In this document: positions 40,681 to 49,398 of the stretch, one piece after another
Position numbering within the stretch: position 1 is the stretch's first letter
Layout: each line of letters begins with the position of its first letter
NCBI RefSeq assembly: GCF_019443745.1
Contig: NZ_CP050948.1
Location: forward strand, 4,902,001-4,966,000
Source: Iamia sp. SCSIO 61187
Lineage (GTDB): Bacteria; Actinomycetota; Acidimicrobiia; Acidimicrobiales; Iamiaceae
Direction of reading: 5' to 3'
DNA: 64,000 nucleotides
Notes under the pieces: model-generated
What the model saw: only the letters and a program-made list of their open reading frames with translations
The model's database searches: none
Told to the model about the DNA's origin: nothing
Translations under genes and position numbers: made by a program

Positions 40681-41103
40681 TCAGCGGCGGCGGAGGGCCC
40701 AGACCTGGAGGGCGGCGAAGCCGGCGACGGTGACGGCCTGGAGGACGGTCCAGGCCGTGCCGACGCCGTTGGCGTCGAGGGCGTCGGTGGCGGCGACGAC
40801 CAGGCTGGCCCCGACCCAGGCGGCGTTGGCCAGCGCCAGCTCGCGGACGGCGCCGCCGGGGACGGGCCGGCGGGTCGCCACCACGGCCACGACGGCGGCG
40901 AAGGCCACGAGGAACGCCCCGATCGGGCGGAGGGCCCCGACCGAGACGCCGAGGACGCCGTCGAGCAGCGAGGCCCCGGCCAGGTAGGCCACGCCGTTGG
41001 CGCCGGTGACGGCGGCGTCGACCAGGAGCACCCGACGCAGGACGAGGTCGTCGGCGGCGGGGCGGGTCGTGGACGGGGCGGGGGTGGTGATGGCGGTGGT
41101 CAT
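40681..41103 (-). CDS. Four-TM membrane protein
   Basis: 140 residues from ATG 41103. After a Thr/Pro-rich N-terminus (about 22 residues) four hydrophobic helices follow: VLLVDAAVTGANGVAYLAGA, PIGAFLVAFAAVVAVVA, ALANAAWVGASLVVAA and TAWTVLQAVTVAGFAALQVWAL, ending RRR. The pattern (small, four helices, Ala/Gly-rich, NGxxY and NAAWVxAS motifs) recurs in actinobacterial integral membrane proteins without assigned function. It is convergent with the UBP gene across the D repeat pair. Confidence 0.75.
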   Translation of the reverse strand: MTTAITTPAPSTTRPAADDLVLRRVLLVDAAVTGANGVAYLAGASLLDGVLGVSVGALRPIGAFLVAFAAVVAVVATRRPVPGGAVRELALANAAWVGASLVVAATDALDANGVGTAWTVLQAVTVAGFAALQVWALRRR

Positions 41104-41231
41104 GGGGACGACGATCGCCCTCCGCGGGAGCGAAGGCGATGACCTGCCGGGTAGCGAGGCACCGGAGCGGGCCCCGACGTGCTGCAATGGCGCCCAGCCC
41201 GTGACCACCGCCACACCAGGAGCGCACCACC

Positions 41232-42797
41232 ATGGCCCCCGCCGAGATCGCCAGCCTCGCCGACATCGTCCGCGTCCACGGGGCCCAGGTCCCCGACAAG
41301 CCCGCGCTCGAGGTGGGCGAGCGCAGCGTCACCTTCGGCGAGCTCGACGCCCGCTCCAGCCAGGCGGCCCAGGCCTTCCTGGCCGCGGGGGTCGGCTTCG
41401 GCGACCGGGTCGCCTTCATCGAGAAGAACAGCGCCGAGTTCTTCGAGGTCACCTTCGGCCTGGCCAAGATCGGCGCCGTGTGCGTGGCCGTCAACTGGCG
41501 GCTGGCCCCGCCCGAGATGCAGCAGATCATCGAGGACGCCCAGGCCGAGGTCGTCATCGTCGGGCCCGACTTCTTCGGCGCCGTCGAGGCGATCGAGGAC
41601 CAGCTCGCCCGGGTCCAGACGGTCGTCGCCATCGGCGGTCACGACCGCTGGCCGTCGTTCGAGGATTGGATCTCGTCCCACCCGGCCGAGGACCCGGCCG
41701 TCGAGACGTCCGGCGACGACGTCGCCTTCCAGCTCTACACGTCGGGGACCACGGGCCTGCCCAAGGGCGTGATGCTCAAGAACGACAACTTCTTCGGGGC
41801 CATCTCGGGCACGGCGGACATGTGGCGCTTCACCCCCGACAGCGTGAACCTGGCGATGATGCCGACGTTCCACATCGCCGGCGCCGGTTGGGGCATGGTC
41901 GGGCTCTACTTCGGCTGCACGAACGTCGTGATGCGCGACATCGACCCCGCCGCCATCCTCGAGGCCATCCCCGAGCACGGGATCACCAACGCCTTCATGG
42001 TCCCGGTGGTCATCCAGTTCCTGCTCATCACGCCCGGGGTGGAGGAGACCGACTTCAGCAGCCTCCGGGCCATCGTCTACGGCGCGTCCCCCATCACCGA
42101 CGACGTGCTGATCAAGGGCATCGAGCGCTTCGGGTGCGAGTTCATCCAGGTGTACGGGCTGACCGAGACGACCGGCGCCATCACCCAGCTCGACGGCGTC
42201 GACCACGACCCCGAGAACCGCCCCGAGCTGCTGCGCTCGTGCGGCAAGCCCTACCCGTGGGTCGAGCTGCGGGTGGTCGACGGCAAGGGCAACGACGTGA
42301 AGACGGGCGAGGTCGGCGAGCTGTGGACCCGGTCGGGCCAGAACATGGTCGGCTACTGGAACAACCCCGAGGCGACCGCCGAGGCCGTCACCCCCGACGG
42401 GTGGTTCAAGACCGGTGACGCCGGCTACCTCGACGAGGACGGCTTCGTGTACCTGCACGACCGGGTGAAGGACATGATCGTCTCGGGCGGCGAGAACGTG
42501 TACCCGGCCGAGGTCGAGAACGCCCTCATGACCCACCCCGACGTCGCCGACGTGGCCGTCATCGGCGTCCCCGACGACCGGTGGGGCGAGGCGGTCAAGG
42601 CCATCGTGGTGCCCGCCGCCGACGCCGAGCCGAGCGAGGATGACCTCATCGCCCACACCCGCGAGCGCCTGGCCGGGTTCAAGCTCCCCAAGTCGGTCGA
42701 CTTCGCCACCGAGCTGCCCCGCAACCCCAGCGGGAAGCTGCTCAAGCGCGAGCTGCGCGAGCCCTACTGGGAGGGCGTCGACCGCCGGGTCGGCTGA
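41232..42797 (+). CDS. Acyl-CoA synthetase (AMP-binding, FadD-like)
   Basis: 521 residues. Adenylate-forming motifs: LYTSGTTGLPKGVML (P-loop-like, about 162-176), YGLTETTGAITQLDG (about 308-322), GWFKTGDAGYLDEDGFVYLHDRVKDMI (hinge Asp/Arg) and the catalytic Lys in NPSGKLLKRELR near the C-terminus. AGGAG lies 10 nt before the ATG. The protein would activate a fatty or aryl acid to its CoA thioester in the cytoplasm; chain-length preference cannot be read. A D-like palindrome follows the stop. Confidence 0.93.
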   Translation: MAPAEIASLADIVRVHGAQVPDKPALEVGERSVTFGELDARSSQAAQAFLAAGVGFGDRVAFIEKNSAEFFEVTFGLAKIGAVCVAVNWRLAPPEMQQIIEDAQAEVVIVGPDFFGAVEAIEDQLARVQTVVAIGGHDRWPSFEDWISSHPAEDPAVETSGDDVAFQLYTSGTTGLPKGVMLKNDNFFGAISGTADMWRFTPDSVNLAMMPTFHIAGAGWGMVGLYFGCTNVVMRDIDPAAILEAIPEHGITNAFMVPVVIQFLLITPGVEETDFSSLRAIVYGASPITDDVLIKGIERFGCEFIQVYGLTETTGAITQLDGVDHDPENRPELLRSCGKPYPWVELRVVDGKGNDVKTGEVGELWTRSGQNMVGYWNNPEATAEAVTPDGWFKTGDAGYLDEDGFVYLHDRVKDMIVSGGENVYPAEVENALMTHPDVADVAVIGVPDDRWGEAVKAIVVPAADAEPSEDDLIAHTRERLAGFKLPKSVDFATELPRNPSGKLLKRELREPYWEGVDRRVG

Positions 42798-42821
42798 GGG
42801 GCGGCACCGCCGTCGCTCCCC

Positions 42822-42848
42822 GACGGAACGTGCCAGGCACCGTCCGTC
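42822..42848. repeat. Variant D-type palindrome
   Basis: GACGGAACGTGCC-A-GGCACCGTCCGTC: same length and core (GTGCCAGGCAC) with altered outer bases. It lies 24 nt after the acyl-CoA synthetase stop. The rest of the 176-bp gap holds the lipoprotein gene's upstream region with a GAAAGGA ribosome site near 42957-42963. Confidence 0.8.
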
Positions 42849-42973
42849 GGCCGACCGCGGGGACCGCTCCCCGGGGCAGTTGCGTAGGGACCACTCAGGA
42901 CAGGGCCCCCCGATCGGGTGACCATCCTCCGGCGGCCACGGAGGCCGCGCCCGGGCGAAAGGAACCCCGAACG

Positions 42974-43351
42974 ATGCGACGTGGACTTGCGTGGATGCTG
43001 GCCCTGACCCTCCTGGTCGGAGGGGCGGCGGCCTGCGGTGACGACGACGACGGCGGCGACGACGCCGCGACCGAGGAGGGCGGCGGCGCGGCCGACGACG
43101 GCGGCGGCGGCGAGGAGGGCGGCAACGCCGCCATCCAGGAGTACTGCGACGCCGTGCAGGAGGTCGTCGACAAGAGCGCCGAGCTCCAGGACGACCCGAC
43201 CAACGCCGACCTCCAGGCCGAGGTGACCGAGCTCACCACCGAGCTGGGCCAGCAGGCCCAGGAGCTGGCCGCCGAGGCGGCGGGCTTCACCGCCGAGGAG
43301 GCCGCCCAGTTCGAGGGCTGCCAGACGGACTTCAGCGGCATCGGCGGCTGA
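42974..43351 (+). CDS. Small lipoprotein, acidic/Gly-rich with a helical domain
   Basis: 125 residues. Lipoprotein signal LALTLLVGGAAAC with the modified Cys at about 21, followed by an Asp/Gly/Glu-rich linker (about 22-50) and a helical C-terminal domain (IQEYCDAVQEVVDKSAELQ; LTTELGQQAQELAAEAAGFTAEEAAQFEGCQ) with two Cys that could form a disulfide. This looks like a cell-surface protein of unknown function. A strong hairpin follows the gene. Confidence 0.8.
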   Translation: MRRGLAWMLALTLLVGGAAACGDDDDGGDDAATEEGGGAADDGGGGEEGGNAAIQEYCDAVQEVVDKSAELQDDPTNADLQAEVTELTTELGQQAQELAAEAAGFTAEEAAQFEGCQTDFSGIGG

Positions 43352-43361
43352 TCCGCCCTCC

Positions 43362-43408
43362 CCGAGGACCGCTCCCGCCCCGCCCGTGGTGCGGGGGCGG
43401 GTCCTCGG
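43362..43408 (+). terminator. GC-rich hairpin after the lipoprotein gene
   Basis: CCGAGGACC...CCCGCCCC pairs with GGGGCGGG...TCCTCGG (43394-43408) with a small bulge. It begins 10 nt after the lipoprotein stop and ends just before the TAGCCT -10 of the patatin gene. Confidence 0.7.
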
Positions 43409-43426
43409 CGGTCGTAGCCTGGCCCG

Positions 43427-44395
43427 ATGAGCGCTCCGCGGGTCGGCCTGGTGCTGGGCGCAGGGGGCACCGTCGGAGGCGCCTTCCACTCGGGGGTGCT
43501 GGCCGCCCTGGCCGAGGCCACCGGCTGGGACCCGCGCACGGCGCAGGTGATCGTGGGGACCTCGGCCGGCTCGATCACCGGGACCGGCCTCCGGGCCGGG
43601 CTGAGCGCCGCCGACGGCTACGCCCGCAACACCGGCGGCCGCGTCTCCCCCGAGGGCGCCCGCCTGCTGGCCGCCGTCAGCGGCGGGGGGCGGCGCGGGG
43701 GCTTCGACCGCACCGGGTCCCGGCGGCTCCGCCCGGCCCGGGCCATGGCCGCCACCCTGGCCGGGGCGGCGGTGCGCCCGCTGGCCGCCCGCCCGGCGGC
43801 GGTGCTCGCCGGACTGGCCCCCGACGGCGTCGTCGGCACCGACATGATCTCCGGTGGGGTCGACGCCCTCACCCAGGGCCGGTGGCCCGCCGACCCGCTG
43901 TGGATCTGCGCCGTCCGCCAGCGCGACGGGCGGCGCGTCGTCTTCGGGCGTGACGCCCGACCACCGCTGCCCGCCGCGGTGGCGGCGTCGTGCGCCATCC
44001 CGTCGTTCTTCGCCCCCGTCGACGTGGACGGCGAGGCCTACATCGACGGCGGCGCCCACTCGCCCACCAACGCCGACGTGCTCCGCCACGAGGAGCTCGA
44101 CCTGGTCGTGGTGGTGTCGCCCATGTCGATCGCCGGGCGGGGGCTGCGCCTCGCCCCGGACCAGCTGCCCCGGCGGTGGGCGCGCGCCCGCCTCGACGGC
44201 GAGGCCCGGCGCCTGCGCCGCCGCGGCGTCCCGCTGCTCGCCTTCCAGCCCACGGCCGAGGACGCCGCCGTCATGGCCGGCAACGCCCTCGACCCGGCCA
44301 AGGCCGGGCCCGTCGCCCGGGCCGCCCGGGCCTCGACCCTGCGGCGCCTCGAGCGCCCCGACGTCCTCGACCGGGTCGACCGCCTGGTCTCGTAG
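43427..44395 (+). CDS. Patatin-like phospholipase
   Basis: 322 residues from ATG 43427, 6 nt after TAGCCT. LVLGAGGTVGGAFHSGVL is the glycine-rich oxyanion loop; GTSAG has the nucleophile Ser46; EAYIDGGAHSPTNAD has the catalytic Asp207 (DGG). The Ser-Asp dyad is complete, so it should be an active acyl hydrolase on membrane lipids. RssA-like cytoplasmic type; no signal peptide. The C-terminal 80 residues are Arg/Ala-rich. Confidence 0.92.
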   Translation: MSAPRVGLVLGAGGTVGGAFHSGVLAALAEATGWDPRTAQVIVGTSAGSITGTGLRAGLSAADGYARNTGGRVSPEGARLLAAVSGGGRRGGFDRTGSRRLRPARAMAATLAGAAVRPLAARPAAVLAGLAPDGVVGTDMISGGVDALTQGRWPADPLWICAVRQRDGRRVVFGRDARPPLPAAVAASCAIPSFFAPVDVDGEAYIDGGAHSPTNADVLRHEELDLVVVVSPMSIAGRGLRLAPDQLPRRWARARLDGEARRLRRRGVPLLAFQPTAEDAAVMAGNALDPAKAGPVARAARASTLRRLERPDVLDRVDRLVS

Positions 44396-44511
44396 GCGCC
44401 GCCCCCGCCGCGCCCGCTCCCCGCGTCGAGCTCGGTGGCCGATGTCGGACGCGCGTCGCCCACCTGCTACCGGGAACGGCCGAGGAGGGTGACAACGGTG
44501 CGGCGGTGTGC

Positions 44512-44523
44512 GAACGTGTGTTC
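44512..44523 (+). promoter_or_regulatory. LexA (SOS) box of dinB
   Basis: GAACGTGTGTTC fits the actinobacterial LexA consensus GAAC-N4-GTTC (CGAACGTGTGTTCG, perfect outer dyad). It ends directly before the GTG chosen as the dinB start, so LexA would cover the transcription start. Confidence 0.8.
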
Positions 44524-45714
44524 GTGGCCGGACGGAGGGCGTCGATCCTGCACGCCGACCTCGACGCCTTCTACGCGTCGGTCGAGCAGCGCGACGACCC
44601 CAGCCTGCGCGGCCGGCCCGTCCTCGTCGGCGGCGGGGTCGTGCTGGCGGCCAGCTACGAGGCCAAGGCCCGGGGCGTCAAGACCGCGATGGGGGGCCGC
44701 CAGGCCCTGCGGCTGTGCCCCGACGCCGTGGTCGTCTCCCCCCGGTTCTCGGCCTACGTCGAGGCCAGCCGGGCCGTGTTCGCCGTGTTCGAGGACACCA
44801 CGCCGCTGGTCGAGGGGCTCTCGATCGACGAGGCCTTCCTCGACGTCGGCGGCCTCGGGCGCATCGCCGGCCCGCCCCCCGAGATCGCGGCGCGCCTGCG
44901 CCGCGAGGTCCTCGACCGGGTGGGGCTGCGGATCACCGTCGGCGTGGCCCGGACCAAGTTCCTCGCCAAGGTGGCCAGCGGGGTGGCCAAGCCCGACGGC
45001 CTGCTGGTCGTCGACCCCGACCGGGAGCGCGAGTTCCTCCATCCCCTGCCCGTCGGGCGCCTGTGGGGCGTGGGCCCCATCACCGCCGAGAAGCTGGCCG
45101 AGCGGGGCATCCGCACCGTCCGCGACGTGGCCGGGGTGGGCGAGGCCGGGCTCGTCGCCATCGTCGGCGGGGGCACGGGGCGCCACCTCCACGCCCTGGC
45201 CCACGGGCGCGACCCCCGGCCGGTCGAGCGGGGGAGGCGGCGCCGGTCGATCGGGTCGCAGAGCGCCTTCGGCCGTCGGCCCCAGACCCCGGCCGAGCTC
45301 GACACCCGGCTCGTCGGCCTCGTCGACCGGGTCGCCCGTCGGCTGCGGGGCGCCGGGCGGGTGGGGCGCACGGTGACCCTGCGCCTGCGGTTCGCGGACT
45401 ACACCCGGGCCACCCGGTCCCGCTCCCTGCCGCAGGCCACCGACCGCACCGAGGACCTGCTGGCCACGGCCCGGGCCCTGCTGGCCAAGGCCCAGCCGCT
45501 CATCGAGGAGCGGGGCATCACCCTCGTCGGCGTGGCCATCGGCAACCTGGCCGACAACCCGCCGGTGCAGATGCCGCTCCCGTTCGGGCGGGTCGACACC
45601 GCCGCCCTCGACAGCGCCGTGGACCACGTGCGCGACACCTTCGGCAAGACCGCCGTCACCCGCACCGTCCTCCTGGGCCGGGACGCCTGGGAGGTGCCGA
45701 TGCTCCCCGACTGA
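44524..45714 (+). CDS. dinB: DNA polymerase IV (Y-family, DinB)
   Basis: 396 residues from GTG 44524, placed right after the LexA box; in-frame upstream codons run through the box and are rejected. ILHADLDAFYASVEQ (catalytic D12), SYEAKARGVKTAMGG (finger), SIDEAFLDV (D102, E103), ITVGVARTKFLAKVAS (palm), GVGPITAEKLAERGIRTV (thumb HhH), and little finger with VQMPLPFGR near residue 352 as beta-clamp-binding motif. It makes error-prone lesion bypass under DNA damage. The SOS box predicts induction with LexA cleavage. Confidence 0.93.
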   Translation: MAGRRASILHADLDAFYASVEQRDDPSLRGRPVLVGGGVVLAASYEAKARGVKTAMGGRQALRLCPDAVVVSPRFSAYVEASRAVFAVFEDTTPLVEGLSIDEAFLDVGGLGRIAGPPPEIAARLRREVLDRVGLRITVGVARTKFLAKVASGVAKPDGLLVVDPDREREFLHPLPVGRLWGVGPITAEKLAERGIRTVRDVAGVGEAGLVAIVGGGTGRHLHALAHGRDPRPVERGRRRRSIGSQSAFGRRPQTPAELDTRLVGLVDRVARRLRGAGRVGRTVTLRLRFADYTRATRSRSLPQATDRTEDLLATARALLAKAQPLIEERGITLVGVAIGNLADNPPVQMPLPFGRVDTAALDSAVDHVRDTFGKTAVTRTVLLGRDAWEVPMLPD

Positions 45715-45783
45715 CGTCGCGACGGCCACCGCACCGAACCGACGCCTCGCCGTCGCCCGCTCGCCACGTGGGCCCCGGGAGGC

Positions 45784-45790
45784 GTTCACC
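45784..45790 (+). promoter_or_regulatory. Single PhoP-like half site upstream of phoX
   Basis: GTTCACC matches one unit of the Streptomyces PhoP direct repeat, 52 nt before the phoX start. The expected second unit 11 nt away is not present, so this is weak evidence of phosphate control. Confidence 0.2.
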
Positions 45791-45841
45791 TGCCCTCCGT
45801 ACGGTCCGGTCGTCCCCTCGACCCCCCACGGAGGATCCACC

Positions 45842-47236
45842 GTGACCGACACCTCAGACCGCCTCGAGCGGCGATCGTTCCTCAAGACGGCGGCCGGCGT
45901 CGGCGCCGGCCTCGCCCTGGCCGGGCCCTTCTCGGCCCTCGGCGCCCAGGTCGCCGGCGCCGCGCCGGGCGGCCGCCCGGGCCACCCCGGCCGTCCCGGT
46001 CGACCCCGGCGCGACGCGGGCTACGGCGAGCTGCGGCCGGTGCGCGACCAGACCACCGGCCTCGAGCTGATCAAGCTGCCCCGGGGGTTCGAGTACCTGA
46101 CCTTCGGTTGGGCCGGCGACGTGATGTCCGACGGCACGCCCACCCCGAGCAACCACGACGGGATGGCCGCCTTCCGCCGCCGCGGCCGGGTGCACATCGT
46201 CCGCAACCACGAGAAGGGCACCGGCACCCCCTTCGCCCCCAGCGGGTCGGTCTACGACCCGACGGCGTCGGGGGGCACCACGACCCTGGTGTTCGACCCC
46301 GACTCCGGCCGGCTGGTCGAGGACTACGCCAGCCTCAGCGGCACCATCCGCAACTGCGCCGGCGGCCCGACCCCGGCCGGCACCTGGCTCAGCTGCGAAG
46401 AGACCACCCAGGTCAACCCGGACGGCACCCGCCACGGCTACGTGTTCGAGGTCCCGTCCCGCGGGCTGGCCGACGCCACCCCCATCCGGGGCATGGGCCG
46501 CTTCTCGCACGAGGCCACCGCAACCGACCCCGCCACCGGCATCGTCTACGAGACCGAGGACAACGGCACCTCGGCCCTCTACCGGTACGTGCCCGTCGAC
46601 CCCGCCGACCTGCTCGCGGGCGGCCGCCTCGAGGCCATGGCCCTCGATGGCACGACCGACACGGCGGGGTGGACGACGGGGACGTCGGCGACGGCCCGGT
46701 GGGTCACCGTCGACCAGCCCGACTGGGGCCCCGGCGAGGCGAGCTGCTGGCAGCAGGCCTCGGCCAAGGGCGCGGCCCGCATCGTCCGGGGCGAGGGCGC
46801 CTGGTTCGGCAACGGCGTCATCTACGTCATCTCGACCAGCGGCGGCCCCGCCGGCCAGGGCCAGGTCTTCGCCTACGACCCGGCCGCCTCGACCTTCACA
46901 TGCGTGCTCGCGTCGCCGTCGGCCGACGTCCTGAACGCCCCCGACAACGTGACGGTCAGCCCGCGCGGCGGGCTCGTCCTCTGCGAGGACGGGAGCGGCC
47001 GGGAGTACCTGCACGGGCTGACCCCCGACGGCGACATCTTCCCCTTCGCCGAGAACAACGCCGTCCTCACGCCGGAGCTCCGGGACGCCAAGGGCTACGG
47101 CAGCACCGACTACACGGGCAGCGAGTGGGCCGGGGCGACCTTCGAGCCCAAGAGCGGCAACTGGCTCTTCGTGTGCCTCCAGAGCCCGGGCATCACCTTC
47201 GCCATCACCGGCCCCTGGCGGCGGGGACCGCTCTGA
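45842..47236 (+). CDS. phoX: Tat-exported PhoX-family alkaline phosphatase
   Basis: 464 residues from GTG 45842 with GGAGG upstream. Twin-arginine signal ERRSFLK (R10, R11) followed by a hydrophobic Ala/Gly stretch ending near AGAA (about 43). The PhoX/DUF839 domain shows NHDGMAAF, HIVRNHEKG, LSCEETTQ, GRFSHEATATDP, YETEDNG and PDNVTVSPRGGLVLCEDG, the acidic and His residues that bind Ca/Fe in the PhoX beta-propeller. It would release phosphate from organic esters outside the membrane. A bidirectional terminator separates it from the ABC genes. Confidence 0.9.
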   Translation: MTDTSDRLERRSFLKTAAGVGAGLALAGPFSALGAQVAGAAPGGRPGHPGRPGRPRRDAGYGELRPVRDQTTGLELIKLPRGFEYLTFGWAGDVMSDGTPTPSNHDGMAAFRRRGRVHIVRNHEKGTGTPFAPSGSVYDPTASGGTTTLVFDPDSGRLVEDYASLSGTIRNCAGGPTPAGTWLSCEETTQVNPDGTRHGYVFEVPSRGLADATPIRGMGRFSHEATATDPATGIVYETEDNGTSALYRYVPVDPADLLAGGRLEAMALDGTTDTAGWTTGTSATARWVTVDQPDWGPGEASCWQQASAKGAARIVRGEGAWFGNGVIYVISTSGGPAGQGQVFAYDPAASTFTCVLASPSADVLNAPDNVTVSPRGGLVLCEDGSGREYLHGLTPDGDIFPFAENNAVLTPELRDAKGYGSTDYTGSEWAGATFEPKSGNWLFVCLQSPGITFAITGPWRRGPL

Positions 47237-47252
47237 TCCGAGCGCCGGCGCG

Positions 47253-47288
47253 GCTCCGCCCCGGGACCACGCTGTCCCGGGGCGGAGC
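47253..47288. terminator. Strong bidirectional terminator hairpin
   Basis: 14-bp perfect stem GCTCCGCCCCGGGA / TCCCGGGGCGGAGC (47253-47266, 47275-47288), 8-nt loop, between the convergent phoX and ABC-permease genes (16 nt and 32 nt from their stops). Confidence 0.82.
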
Positions 47289-47320
47289 TGGAGCGGAGGC
47301 CGCGGCGGCCGGAGCCGGTC

Positions 47321-48178
47321 TCAGCCCTGGCGGCCGTAGGTCCGCATGGTGAGCGGGCCGAAGACCCCGAGGAAGACGGCGGAGGCGACGGCCACCCAGC
47401 CGAGGTCGGCGGCCTGCGCCGACCCGGCCATCAGGCCGCGGACGGCGTCGACCACGAGGGTCACCGGGTTGACCTCGACCACGCCCTGGAGCCAGCCCGG
47501 CATCGTCGCCGGGTCGACGAAGATGTTGCTGGCGAAGCTCAGCGGGAACAGGAACATCATCGAGACGCCCATGACCGCCTTCTCGGTCTCGAGCTTCATG
47601 CCGAGGAAGGTCCAGGCCCACGACAGCGAGAAGGCGAAGACCAGCAGGACGGCCACGCCGCCCAGCACGCCGAGGACGCCACCGTCGGGCCGGAAGCCCA
47701 GGATGATGCCCAGCGTCAAGATGACGGTGGAGGCGATGGCGTAGCGGATGGCGTCGCCGAGCAGGGCGCCGACCACGGCCGCCGGCCGCCACGAGGGCAG
47801 CGAGCGGAAGCGGTCCGACACGCCCTTGGCCATGTCGTTGTTGAGCCCGACGCCGGTGTACATCGTGATCATGATCACGGTGGACACCAGGATCCCGGGC
47901 ACGAAGGTCTGCACGTACTCCGAGACCGATCCGCCCAGCGCCCCGCCGAACAGGTAGGTGAACAGCAGCAGCATCATCGCCGGGAACATGGTCACGTCGA
48001 AGAGCTGCTCGGGGACGTGCTTGATCTTGAGGACGGCCCGCCACCCGTGGGTGATGCTGGCCGAGAGGGGGCCGGGGCGGGCGGGCCGCTCGCCGGTGGC
48101 GAGCACGGCGAGGACGGACGCCTCGCTGACCCGAGCGCTCTCGGTGTGGGCGATGGTGGTGGTGTCGATCGCGCTCAT
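47321..48178 (-). CDS. ABC-2-type transporter permease (DrrB-like)
   Basis: 285 residues from ATG 48178. Six TM segments are seen, starting with [23 protein letters not shown] and then [21 protein letters not shown]. The cytoplasmic loop [17 protein letters not shown] before the second helix pair, and [32 protein letters not shown], are hallmarks of DrrB/ABC-2 drug-export permeases. The start overlaps the ATPase stop (ATGA), so the two are made together as an exporter. The N-terminus (about 45 residues) is soluble. Confidence 0.92.
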   Translation of the reverse strand: MSAIDTTTIAHTESARVSEASVLAVLATGERPARPGPLSASITHGWRAVLKIKHVPEQLFDVTMFPAMMLLLFTYLFGGALGGSVSEYVQTFVPGILVSTVIMITMYTGVGLNNDMAKGVSDRFRSLPSWRPAAVVGALLGDAIRYAIASTVILTLGIILGFRPDGGVLGVLGGVAVLLVFAFSLSWAWTFLGMKLETEKAVMGVSMMFLFPLSFASNIFVDPATMPGWLQGVVEVNPVTLVVDAVRGLMAGSAQAADLGWVAVASAVFLGVFGPLTMRTYGRQG

Positions 48179-49248
48179 GCTGCGTCCTCGTCGATGTCGG
48201 TCTCGGGGGTGGCGGGGTGGTCGGTCAGGGCCAGGAAGACCTCGTCGAGGCTGGGCTGGCCCAGGCTCATCTCGCTGACGGCGATGCCGGCCCGGGACAG
48301 CTCGATCAGGCCCTCGGCGACCTTCTCGGGGTCCTCGAGCCGGGCCGAGACGGCGGCGGGGTCGGCCTCGACGGTGACCTCGACGCCGAGCGCCTCGGTC
48401 AGCACCCGGACGGCGGCGAAGCGCTGCTCGGGGTCGGCGACCCGGACGTGGAGGCTGCCACCGCCGACCGACGCCTTGAGCTGGCCCGGCGTGCCCTCGG
48501 CGATGACCCTCCCCCGGTCGATCACGGCGATGCGGTCGGCCAGCTGGTCGGCCTCGTCGAGGTACTGGGTGGTGAGCAGGACGGTGGTCCCGCCGGCCAC
48601 GAGGGCCCGGATGATGTCCCACACCTGGTTGCGGCTGCGGGGGTCGAGACCGGTGGTGGGCTCGTCGAGGAAGAGGATGTCGGGCGTGACGACCAGGCTG
48701 GCGGCGATGTCGAGACGGCGGCGCATGCCGCCGGAGTAGTGCTTGACCTGCTTGTCGGCCGCCGCGGTCAGGCCGAAGGCGGAGATGAGCTCGTCGGCCC
48801 GCACCCGGGCCTGGCGGCGCTTGAGCCCGAGGAGCAGGCCGAGCAGGACCATGTTCTCGAACCCGGTGAGGTCCTCGTCCAGGCTGGCGAACTGGCCGGT
48901 GAGGCTGACCCGGCTGCGCACGGCGTCGGCGTCGTGGACGACGTCGTCGCCCATCAGCCGGGCCTCGCCGCCGTCGGGGACCGACAGGGTGGCCAGCATC
49001 CGCAGGGTCGTCGTCTTGCCGGCGCCGTTGGGGCCGAGGACGCCGTAGACGCCGCCGGTCGGGACGGTCAGGTCGAGCCCGTCGACGGCCACGGTGTCGC
49101 CGAAGCGCTTGACCAGGCCCCGGGCCTCGATGGCCGGGGGACCATCGGGGTCGGTGCCGGCGAAGCCGGCTCGTCCAGGGTGGCGGGTGGGGTCGGAGGA
49201 CGTGGCGGCCGCCTCGGCGGCCGGGGGGGTCTCGGTCGGCGTGGTCAT
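48175..49248 (-). CDS. ABC transporter ATP-binding protein (DrrA-like)
   Basis: 357 residues. An Ala/Pro-rich 40-residue N-terminus precedes the ATPase: Walker [15 protein letters not shown]-loop [15 protein letters not shown], signature [15 protein letters not shown], Walker [14 protein letters not shown], switch His region [17 protein letters not shown]. The C-terminal about 100 residues ([34 protein letters not shown]) match the DrrA-family regulatory tail. With the overlapping permease it forms an exporter for a hydrophobic compound or antibiotic. It is divergent from the AAA regulator gene (150 bp). Confidence 0.94.
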   Translation of the reverse strand: MTTPTETPPAAEAAATSSDPTRHPGRAGFAGTDPDGPPAIEARGLVKRFGDTVAVDGLDLTVPTGGVYGVLGPNGAGKTTTLRMLATLSVPDGGEARLMGDDVVHDADAVRSRVSLTGQFASLDEDLTGFENMVLLGLLLGLKRRQARVRADELISAFGLTAAADKQVKHYSGGMRRRLDIAASLVVTPDILFLDEPTTGLDPRSRNQVWDIIRALVAGGTTVLLTTQYLDEADQLADRIAVIDRGRVIAEGTPGQLKASVGGGSLHVRVADPEQRFAAVRVLTEALGVEVTVEADPAAVSARLEDPEKVAEGLIELSRAGIAVSEMSLGQPSLDEVFLALTDHPATPETDIDEDAA

Positions 49249-49398
49249 GCCCCAGGGGCGCCAGATCCCGTCTGGCACCCCGCCAGCAGCACGCCGGGCC
49301 GGGCGGTCTCGGCCGGCGAGCGCAGCCGAAGGGGCCCAGGGGCGTGTCCCCGGGCGGGCCGCCAGAGCGCGTCGCTCGCCGGTCGTAGGCTCCGACCC

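Noticed and set aside
45784-45800. Full PhoP box upstream of phoX
   Set aside because: Only one GTTCACC unit is present; the second direct repeat is missing.
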